The position numbers were made by a program, and so were the translations under genes. From Candidatus Rifleibacteriota bacterium (GTDB lineage: Bacteria; Muiribacteriota; UBA6191; JACPRK01; JACQZM01), in NCBI GenBank assembly GCA_016213885.1, contig JACQZM010000063.1, forward strand, positions 1-46,262: 46,262 bases of DNA. The letters run 5' to 3'. Each line of letters begins with the position of its first letter. Within the stretch, counting starts at the first letter, position 1. Positions 41,401 through 46,262 of the stretch are shown piece by piece. The notes under the pieces were generated by a model that made no database searches, had not been told where the DNA came from, and saw only the letters and a list, made by a program, of their open reading frames with translations.

Positions 41401-41654
41401 GGGTCGCCGAAAGCTACGCCAGGGCCCGCGAGCGGATCCGGTGGTACCAGATCGGCCGGGACACCGTGATGGACGACGTGAGGCGCATCGTGAGGGATCT
41501 GCTGTCTCGCGGGCTCACCGGCCCCGAGATCGTCCAGAGGCTCCTGGAGCAGTCGGAGCTGGCCCACATCGATCCGGAGCGCCTCGAGGGGTTCGTCCAG
41601 AGCGTCCAGCTCGAGGAGAAGACCCGGAGGTTCGCGGAGAAGAGGCAAGGATGA
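38421..41654 (+). CDS. giant TPR protein with N-terminal zinc ribbon
   Basis: 1077 residues. The N-terminus is a zinc ribbon (CPFC at 5-8, CPTC at 24-27), and a second Cys cluster, CVLCGVVDPCPRC, lies near residue 120. The rest is a series of tetratricopeptide-like helical repeats, for example GALLAYEQALEIQPWHEDALASLAHLAL, and later GQFEQAAELLRQAVELMP. No signal peptide or membrane segment is seen, so it is cytoplasmic. Likely a scaffold. It heads a three-gene plus-strand cluster with a J-domain-like protein and a zinc-ribbon membrane protein. No enzyme domain was recognised. Confidence 0.8.
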   Translation: MKLICPFCSAGSAPATTGEPRWRCPTCQRLFFVPSGPHAGEVVGEKPSPEAVLRSRPNEAPWKIETEWMALLQRSSQGRSAPAFDQAWEAYVALRRPDPTPPTTDGLDPLDGPGAGSCVLCGVVDPCPRCRPGRSTLDRRRSLYAVGDDAARRELAAMTLACGELRECWSHLAASAGPDLVLAAAALASGQPRRAAELAPSDPSGRWVRARALVASGDGALALSCLDRIDSPRASYLRACALAASGREDAARETLKLLATGSDPLSWRACVALAALDRIDPGTVVERPPAGPAQIVHLARSLLRAGFTDRALELLPVDSPWAEVWLWRGHALVRKSNEKGALLAYEQALEIQPWHEDALASLAHLALKAGQPQRVTDLEPPLQPGHPDRRFAYFQALCRLRVGKAGQGLTQLAQLARSSDDAGLKQAVASLQCQIGAMLFSAGRYSEAIGAFRVTGEADAQTRSMIGEAYLRLGVAELGKGKAEEACASLAQAMESRGSAVDRYYAGLADLASGRLAQGASHLEGVETDGTVGPRARLHRILAMMASGRGEEARALAPLPVPEPTTRLRVLTDWLTVLRLLEQRDYTRALASTRALLEAPEPLAEFPRARDTVARVRRRLARRLGEADVEASSSGSLPGVTLSASTNVVNGIRAFEAGRFEEARDSLRRAIDVEKLQEARALLETFYGLWLSKLVEAGDVTRALQVCADAESEGQCEGDWELWRWALLLDGTLSPDLAGPLDRAEQQVRHLELHLEAAICSKHAARIAPVIRQNLAIRSHRLAADLEEAGNGEAARAMWVRAVNYWLFLLGKGRLEDHLVELNRRQFGETDPSLVGQVCQQFVFDDLAGLLWGCCQHHERAGEPDRVRFFQQLREPLLVHLKNRGSTDPQIRNELAGLHYERAGSLVEAGQFEQAAELLRQAVELMPELELLFRAVAVVYLRWARREYNEGNLALTRELIAIAAAADPYNEEAESLVNELPAERASARFKLSARVAESYARARERIRWYQIGRDTVMDDVRRIVRDLLSRGLTGPEIVQRLLEQSELAHIDPERLEGFVQSVQLEEKTRRFAEKRQG

Positions 41655-41685
41655 GACCGAGACGAGGAGGAGGCACCGTGCGGTC

Positions 41686-42120
41686 ATGAACTTCGGAAGG
41701 ACGCCGTTCAACGAGACGGATCCCTACCTGGCGATTGGTGTGGCCCAGGAGGCCAGCAAGCGCGAGGTGAGCCAGCGCTACCGGGAGCGGATGCGGGGGG
41801 TCTCGATGCACGACCCCCGGTTCCAGCAGATCCAGCAGGCCAAGGAGACCCTGACCAAGCCGAGGAAGAGGATCCGCGCCGACCTTCTCCACGCTCCCTC
41901 CACCGGTCTGCTGGACGAGCTGCTCGCGAGGACCCGGGGCCAGCGGCTGGATTTCGAGCTCGCCCGGATCGGCGAGATCGCCCTGGCCATGTCGGAGGTG
42001 GTGGACCCGGCTCCCGGGCCCGATCTCTCGGAGCTGGGAAGGCCGCAGACCCGGGTGCAGGTCTCCTCCGACCTGGGCGCGGATCCGATCGCCGCGCAGG
42101 TCGATCGGATCGGTCCGTGA
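41686..42120 (+). CDS. J-domain-like small protein
   Basis: 144 residues. The N-terminus NETDPYLAIGVAQEASKREVSQRYRER resembles a J domain (DPYxxLGV... followed by helix II). The HPD tripeptide is replaced by HDP in the SMHDPRF segment, so interaction with DnaK in the usual way is doubtful. It starts 31 bases after the TPR gene and is probably co-transcribed with it. Likely an adaptor of the TPR protein. Confidence 0.6.
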   Translation: MNFGRTPFNETDPYLAIGVAQEASKREVSQRYRERMRGVSMHDPRFQQIQQAKETLTKPRKRIRADLLHAPSTGLLDELLARTRGQRLDFELARIGEIALAMSEVVDPAPGPDLSELGRPQTRVQVSSDLGADPIAAQVDRIGP

Positions 42121-42213
42121 CCGGAGCAGGGGCGGCGGGATGACGCGAAGAGTGATGCGTCAGAGGTCGGCTCGTCGGGCTGGACGTGCCCGCTGTTTCG
42201 CGGGAGGGGCGAC

Positions 42214-43104
42214 GTGGAGCCGTTGAGGAGATTCTGCGCCTGCGGCAACGAGCTCTTTCTCCCCGACGACTTCGTCGGCTCCCTGGCCTGCCTGGAGTGC
42301 GGGGTGACCGTCTCGGTGGCCACTCTGACCGATCGGTCGGAGACGACCTCGGCCGACCCTGCCCGGGCGCCTCGCGAGCCGCAGAGGACGCCGGCGGAAG
42401 GTCCACCCGGGGAGCGGCCCTCGACGTCGCATGAGCAGCCACGCCTCCGGCCCGGCCCCACAGGCACCAGCACCCGGGTCAGGGTCACCCAGGGGCAGCT
42501 GGACCGGGCCGAGTTCCCCCGGCAGTGCGCCTGCTGCCTCGGGCCCGCGGAGGCCCGGGTGGTGCTGCCAGGCGCCGACGCGGGGAGCGGACGGGCCGGA
42601 GGCGCCCCCGCGACCGTGTGGTTGTGCGGCGCCTGCCAGGCCCACCGGAATCTGGCTCTGAGGCGAGACGGCGTCGCTGTGGCGAGCTTCCTGGGTCTGG
42701 TCTTCGTCCTGGGCCCGGCGCTGATGAGCGCCTCCCTGTCGGGGTTGACCGCCACCCTGATCTACCTGGTGGGCGCGGCCGCGGTCTCCCTGGGGCTGTG
42801 CCATCTCGTCGTTCCCAGGGAGCCGCTGGGGCCTGGACACGGCGACGAATGGAAGCCGGCCCGGCTGCGGCGGCTGGGCGGCGCCTTGCTCGAACTGGAG
42901 TTCGCCAACCCCGCGTACGGGGAACGGTTCGCTCGGGCCAACGCCCTCGACTCGTTTCCCGGGCGCTGGAGGAGCTCGGGTCTGGGGGCGTATCTGTTCG
43001 GCCCCCACACCGCCCCTGTCGCCGCGGGCCTCGAGCCGGGCACCCGGGCGCTCGTCACGGCTCTCGTGGCCGGCGCGCTCTGGGTCGCCTTCTGCCTGCG
43101 GTAG
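42214..43104 (+). CDS. zinc-ribbon membrane protein
   Basis: 296 residues, GTG start with GGGAGGGG directly upstream. An N-terminal zinc ribbon (CACGNELFLP ... ACLECG) is followed by a Pro/Thr-rich linker and a second Cys set (CACCLG and CGAC). Two membrane segments follow at about 155-198 (VASFLGLVFVLGPALM and LIYLVGAAAVSLGLCHLVV), then a soluble domain and a last hydrophobic stretch at the C-terminus. Unknown function. It probably belongs with the TPR and J-like genes. Confidence 0.7.
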   Translation: MEPLRRFCACGNELFLPDDFVGSLACLECGVTVSVATLTDRSETTSADPARAPREPQRTPAEGPPGERPSTSHEQPRLRPGPTGTSTRVRVTQGQLDRAEFPRQCACCLGPAEARVVLPGADAGSGRAGGAPATVWLCGACQAHRNLALRRDGVAVASFLGLVFVLGPALMSASLSGLTATLIYLVGAAAVSLGLCHLVVPREPLGPGHGDEWKPARLRRLGGALLELEFANPAYGERFARANALDSFPGRWRSSGLGAYLFGPHTAPVAAGLEPGTRALVTALVAGALWVAFCLR

Positions 43105-43109
43105 GCCCG

Positions 43110-43128
43110 CCCGGCGCGTCCTGCCGGG
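43110..43128. terminator. hairpin between convergent genes
   Basis: CCCGGC and GCCGGG pair across a 7-base loop in the 32-base gap between the convergent zinc-ribbon membrane gene and the reverse transcriptase gene. There is no T-run, so intrinsic termination is only possible, not shown. Confidence 0.35.
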
Positions 43129-43136
43129 GATATCGG

Positions 43137-44693
43137 CTAGGGGCCCTTCTTCGCGTCGAGGCGGGCGAGCGCCTCGGCCAGCGGCTTGCCCTGGGCCGGG
43201 TTCACCATGGAGATGTAGGCGACCATGCCCTGGACCCACTCGGCGAACCGGGGGTGGTTCTGACGGTTCTGCGCGGCAAGCCCCTCCGTGGCGGCCCGGT
43301 GGAGGATCGCCCTGAGTCGCCTCACCTCGGTCCGGGGCACGTTGGGCCGCTGGTTCACCACGATGCCCGTGACCTGCTGCGCCGTGTTGCGACGCTGCAC
43401 CCGGGTCTTGGCCTCGTTCACCGCGAACCCCTCGTCGCCGGCGATGTGACGCACCCGGGCCATCAGATACCCGACCAGGTTCTGGACCTCGTCCGGGCCG
43501 GAGAACGTCAGGTCGTCGGCGTAGCGGGTGTACGCGAACCCCAGCTTCGCGGCGATGCCGGAGAGCCGGGCGTCCAGACCCCGAGCCACCAGGTTCGACA
43601 GCGCCGGGCTGGTGCAGGCGCCCTGGGGCAGAGCCCTGGGCCCGGTGGCCACGTGGAACGTCTTGCCGGCGTAGGCCACGGTCCGCCGGGGCGCCTCCGT
43701 GGCCAGCAGCGCCAGCACCGTGGCCGCCGCCGGGGAGTAGCCGAGCCGCTGGAACACGCCCCGGACGCGGGGGAAGGTGATGGAAGGGAAGAAGTCCACA
43801 AGGTCCAGGTTGACCACCACGGCCCGGTTCACGTGGACTGACGCGTTGGTCACGGTGCTCCGGCCCTTCACGAACCCGTGGGCCGCCGGCAGCGTCGGGA
43901 CCTTGTCGAGAACGCTGGTCAGGACCCAGCGCTGCGCCGCGGCCAGGGCGCGGTGAGGGCTCGAGAGCTCCCGGGTGCCGCCGCTCTTCTTGGGGACCGT
44001 GAACCGGACGTAGTGGAGCCGGCTCGCCGCGTCGGAGTGGAAGGCGAGCCATCGGAGCCGGGGGACCGCGAGGCCCAGCGCCTGGGCCACGTCGGCCGGC
44101 GACGCCAGGACCGGCAGCGACGCGGCGGCCAGCTTCTCGACGTTGGAGCGCCGGTCCGCGAGCCCCCTGGACACGCCGGGACCCAGGTAGACGATGTCGG
44201 TGGCGCGACGCTGGGCCACGGCCTCGGCCCCGAGCTTCTTCAGCCGGGCCGACTCCTGCTGCCGGGCGAGCTTCCGCGCCCGGCGCTCCTCCACGGTCCG
44301 GGCGACCGCCGCCTGGGCCTCCACCTTGGCCATGGCCAGGTCCGGCCGGACCTTGTCCATCTCCAGGCCGATCTCGTGGATCCGCACCAGCTCCTCCGGC
44401 GTGAGGAGCCCGTGGCCCACCATGGCCCGGTCGATCAGGAGCGTCCGGGGGTCCTCGGGGGGCGGGATCAGGTCGCGCCGGCCGAACCAGGGGTTGGACC
44501 AGGCCCGCCCGAGGGTCCTGGCCTGTTTCTTCACTTCGGAGTCCGAGAGCGGCGTGAACTGCTCGATGTCCAGGTCGAGCCTCCGGCTCTGTCGGGCCCC
44601 GGGGGGCCTGCGCGGGGGTGGCTGAGGAGAGGAGAACCGGTCGGTCGACGGCCCGCCGACCAGAAGCTCGATCAACCAGTCGAAGAACCCCAT
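43137..44693 (-). CDS. retron reverse transcriptase
   Basis: 518 residues. The about 200-residue N-terminal extension (from GFFDWLIELLVGG, through WSNPWFGRRDLIPP, to the Lys/Arg-rich helix 135-165) is typical of myxobacterial/planctomycete-type retron RTs. The RT core follows: FTVPKKSGGTRELSSPH, AHGFVKGRSTVTNA, the first catalytic Asp pair in NLDLVDFFPS (Asp297/Asp300), LPQGACTSPALSN, YTRYADDLTFSG (Asp393/Asp394), and the retron-type thumb signature VTGIVVN (441-447) followed by VPRTEVRRLRAILH. It copies part of its own RNA into msDNA. The gene begins 34 bases after the a2 element of the structured RNA, as expected for a retron. Confidence 0.95.
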   Translation of the reverse strand: MGFFDWLIELLVGGPSTDRFSSPQPPPRRPPGARQSRRLDLDIEQFTPLSDSEVKKQARTLGRAWSNPWFGRRDLIPPPEDPRTLLIDRAMVGHGLLTPEELVRIHEIGLEMDKVRPDLAMAKVEAQAAVARTVEERRARKLARQQESARLKKLGAEAVAQRRATDIVYLGPGVSRGLADRRSNVEKLAAASLPVLASPADVAQALGLAVPRLRWLAFHSDAASRLHYVRFTVPKKSGGTRELSSPHRALAAAQRWVLTSVLDKVPTLPAAHGFVKGRSTVTNASVHVNRAVVVNLDLVDFFPSITFPRVRGVFQRLGYSPAAATVLALLATEAPRRTVAYAGKTFHVATGPRALPQGACTSPALSNLVARGLDARLSGIAAKLGFAYTRYADDLTFSGPDEVQNLVGYLMARVRHIAGDEGFAVNEAKTRVQRRNTAQQVTGIVVNQRPNVPRTEVRRLRAILHRAATEGLAAQNRQNHPRFAEWVQGMVAYISMVNPAQGKPLAEALARLDAKKGP

Positions 44694-44726
44694 GTCAGTC
44701 GCCGGGCTCGACCCGGCAGGGCGAGC

Positions 44727-44744
44727 GCTGACGACGGGCTGGTG
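44727..44744 (-). repeat. retron a2 element
   Basis: On the RNA strand this reads CACCAGCCCGTCGTCAGC. It is the reverse complement of a1 (44961-44978) with a single C/T difference that still allows a G-U pair. Together they form the closing stem of the retron RNA. Confidence 0.85.
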
Positions 44745-44795
44745 GGGCGGCCGACGGCCTGACTTCTTTCCACCAGGACCGAGGACGTTCACCAA

Positions 44796-44865
44796 GGCCA
44801 CCTGTGCTACCGCACGGGGGGAAGCCTCGGCTTGTTTCGGCCCCCGTGCGGTAGCACAGGTGGCC
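44796..44865 (-). repeat. msd long hairpin (perfect 25-bp inverted repeat)
   Basis: Arms at 44796-44820 and 44841-44865 are exact reverse complements (one arm begins GGCCACCTGTGCTACC). They are separated by 20 bases. It would be the core of the msDNA. Confidence 0.92.
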
Positions 44866-44960
44866 AAAACGAACAACGGCCTCGGGGATGCATGTCTTGC
44901 CGATCGCGACCGCGGCGGAACGCCGCAGCAAGATGGTCTCAGGCAGCTGAAGGCCGCCGT

Positions 44961-44978
44961 CACCAGCCCGTCATCAGC
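44961..44978 (-). repeat. retron a1 element
   Basis: On the RNA strand this reads GCTGATGACGGGCTGGTG. It pairs with a2 at 44727-44744 and marks the 5' end of msr, 35 bases after the stop of the SWIM gene. Confidence 0.85.
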
Positions 44979-45013
44979 TCAGCTCTCTCGCCCACCTCCG
45001 ATCGATTCGTCGG

Positions 45014-46262
45014 TCACACCGTCCAGGCACCGAGCGGCTGGAACCAGGAGGCCCAGCCTCCCTCGGACCGCTCGGGTCCGCCCTTCAGCGCCACCCACCG
45101 CACCGCCAGCAGGTGCCGGCACGGGCCCATCCTGAGGCCGCTCCGGTGGTGATGGGAGCAGCGGCACTTGCCCCGCTTGATCCGCCCGTCGGCGTCCACC
45201 AGGAGCTCCACCGGATAGCTCGCCGCGGAGCCGACGTACAGTCTACCCCCATGCGGCGCGTCACGGAAGGACTCGATCTTCACCTGCCGCGCCGCCACCA
45301 GCTCCCGCGACCCGGCCAGCTCCGGGTTCTCCGGGCCGATCTGCACCTCCCCGAGAACCTCCGGCATGATCTGTCTGAACCGGTAGCACCGGGCCGGCAG
45401 ATCGTGGATCACCTGGCCGGTGTGGGCCAGCCGGTTCAGCGCGGCCACGCATTGCAGCGGATCGGCGAGCACCTCGGCTCTCACCTCGTCGAGGGTCGCC
45501 CTCTGCCTGGACCGGACCAGCCCCGCGATCCGGTCGATCAGCTCCCGCGACGCCTCGGCCGGCGGCGCCAGCAGGTCCAGGGAGCTGCCGCGGGTCCAGT
45601 CGTTGGCGGTCCAGCCGGAGAGGCCCAGGGTGAACCGCATCTCACCCATCCTGGCCACCCAGAAGCTGGGGAGGCCGGTGCCGAGGAGGTACACGTCGAA
45701 CCCCTCGGCCAGCGGCAACAGCCGCGCCAGCGTCAAGAGACGCTGCCGCCCCCAGATCCGGACCGGCGCCATGGCCGGGCCGTCGTGGACCGCTCCGTGA
45801 ACGACGATCGGCACCTCCCACGGCTCGAGCACCAGCCGGGGTGCGCACCCGGGCAGCAGCTCGAACCGGATCGCCCGCGGGCTCGCCTTGGCCTTGTGAC
45901 GCTTCAGCCAGACCAGAAGCGAGTAGATCGCCTCGCGCGTCAGGGTCACCCGGCGCATCGGCATCCCCATGGCGCCCTGGAGCTGCAAGAACCCCCGGAG
46001 CCACCCCTGGGGGAGGTCGATCTTCTCCTCCCGGTAGTCGGGCCGGTCCGCCGTGGCCACCTCGAACCCCGCCGGGTCGACCTTGAGTCGCGTCTCCCGG
46101 TACGACCGCAGGTCCTGGAAGTGATGGAACAGCTCCCAGGAGAAGTCCACGTTGGTCGTGCCGCAGCGCGTCACAGCGGACGGCCCGAACCCGTCCTCCC
46201 GGGCCACGGACAGGCACCCGTAGCTCGACTCGTCAGCGGAGAAGCACTCGAAGAACAAAACG
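45014..46262 (-). CDS. winged-helix/SWIM zinc-finger protein, 5' end outside or at the window edge
   Basis: At least 414 residues are visible. The frame is open up to the right edge of the window; a TTG at 46258 is the only start in view, so the gene is probably cut. Near the C-terminus a SWIM zinc finger is seen: CRCSHHH, then GPCRH (C-x-C-xn-C-x-H). A winged-helix-like segment lies ahead of it (ELIDRIAGLVRSRQRATL to IHDLPARCYRFRQI). The N-terminal half (about residues 1-260) is of unknown fold. I recall a retron class whose partner is a WHSWIM protein, and this gene sits immediately upstream of the retron RNA on the same strand, so it is the likely retron effector or accessory protein. Confidence 0.8.
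   Translation of the reverse strand, partial: VLFFECFSADESSYGCLSVAREDGFGPSAVTRCGTTNVDFSWELFHHFQDLRSYRETRLKVDPAGFEVATADRPDYREEKIDLPQGWLRGFLQLQGAMGMPMRRVTLTREAIYSLLVWLKRHKAKASPRAIRFELLPGCAPRLVLEPWEVPIVVHGAVHDGPAMAPVRIWGRQRLLTLARLLPLAEGFDVYLLGTGLPSFWVARMGEMRFTLGLSGWTANDWTRGSSLDLLAPPAEASRELIDRIAGLVRSRQRATLDEVRAEVLADPLQCVAALNRLAHTGQVIHDLPARCYRFRQIMPEVLGEVQIGPENPELAGSRELVAARQVKIESFRDAPHGGRLYVGSAASYPVELLVDADGRIKRGKCRCSHHHRSGLRMGPCRHLLAVRWVALKGGPERSEGGWASWFQPLGAWTV

Larger units (their letters stand above)
44727..44978 (-). ncRNA. retron msr-msd RNA
   Basis: A 252-base structured RNA between the SWIM gene and the RT gene. Its ends pair (a1 44978-44961 with a2 44744-44727, extended inward by a further GGCGGCC/GGCCGCC match after a one-base bulge). 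The msr part contains a hairpin with arms GCGGCG and CGCCGC, enclosed by CTTGC/GCAAG. The msd part is one long hairpin with a perfect 25-bp stem (44796-44820 with 44841-44865). Its 20-base loop holds a small AAGCC/GGCTT helix. This is the full layout expected of a retron. I cannot fix the branching G or the msr/msd border from sequence alone. Confidence 0.9.

Noticed and set aside
43137..44693. Group II intron or DGR reverse transcriptase
   Set aside because: There is no intron maturase/HNH domain and no template-repeat/variable-repeat pair. The VTG thumb motif and the upstream a1/a2-msd RNA identify a retron.
1..46262. CRISPR array, tRNA, rRNA or insertion sequence
   Set aside because: No regularly spaced repeats, no cloverleaf or rRNA segments, and no transposase or terminal inverted repeats were found on reading through both strands.

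Overview
The window is a GC-rich (roughly two-thirds G+C) bacterial chromosome segment. It holds a DUF1549/DUF1553 (PSCyt-type) protein, large multiheme cytochromes, NuoEF/ferredoxin fusions with cyclic-nucleotide-binding domains, and a long-N-terminus retron reverse transcriptase. In my memory this mix fits Planctomycetota best, with Myxococcota as the alternative. No rRNA, tRNA or other marker gene settles it.

Left part (0.2-4.7 kb, minus strand): a one-carbon operon with ATGA-type overlaps. It reads GNAT acetyltransferase, corrinoid protein fused to a homocysteine methyltransferase, a methionine-synthase-activation-like protein, and a non-pyrrolysine MttB-family methyltransferase. The likely flow is methyl donor to MttB, to corrinoid Co, to homocysteine, giving methionine, with reductive repair of the corrinoid. 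At 5.1-10.7 kb (plus) come an aldehyde dehydrogenase lacking its catalytic-Glu segment, a frameshifted DUF1549/DUF1553 protein and a two-domain GlcG/HbpS-like lipoprotein. About 65-bp palindrome-bearing repeats lie in three intergenic gaps at 0.1, 4.85 and 6.56 kb.

Centre (27.6 down to 10.8 kb, minus strand): about 17 kb of co-directional electron-transfer genes. In order they encode an outer-membrane beta-barrel, a 10-heme cytochrome fused to an LVIVD-like propeller, a membrane-anchored 10-heme cytochrome, two paralogous 5-heme cytochromes, a NuoE-NuoF fusion, a NuoG-like 2Fe-2S/4Fe-4S protein with two cyclic-nucleotide-binding domains, and a diheme cytochrome b. This looks like a complete route between NAD(P)H or ferredoxin and the cell surface, with 30 c-type and 2 b-type heme sites. 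It is the main candidate for an undescribed respiratory or extracellular electron-transfer system.

Right-centre (27.9-34.4 kb, plus): a small Cys/His-containing exported protein and a heavy-metal RND efflux operon (TolC-like component, frameshifted; adaptor; pump). At 34.7-37.2 kb an SMC/OLD-like ATPase overlaps an HNH-like nuclease, a PtuAB/Septu-like defence pair. An outer-membrane barrel protein follows at 37.4-38.2 kb (minus). At 38.4-43.1 kb (plus) come a giant TPR/zinc-ribbon protein, a J-domain-like protein and a zinc-ribbon membrane protein.

Right end (46.3 down to 43.1 kb, minus): a retron with all its parts visible. These are a winged-helix/SWIM protein, a structured msr-msd RNA (a1/a2 pairing and a perfect 25-bp msd stem) and the reverse transcriptase. 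Several genes carry single-base frameshifts or clean in-frame losses of conserved segments, so either decay or consensus/assembly error should be checked.
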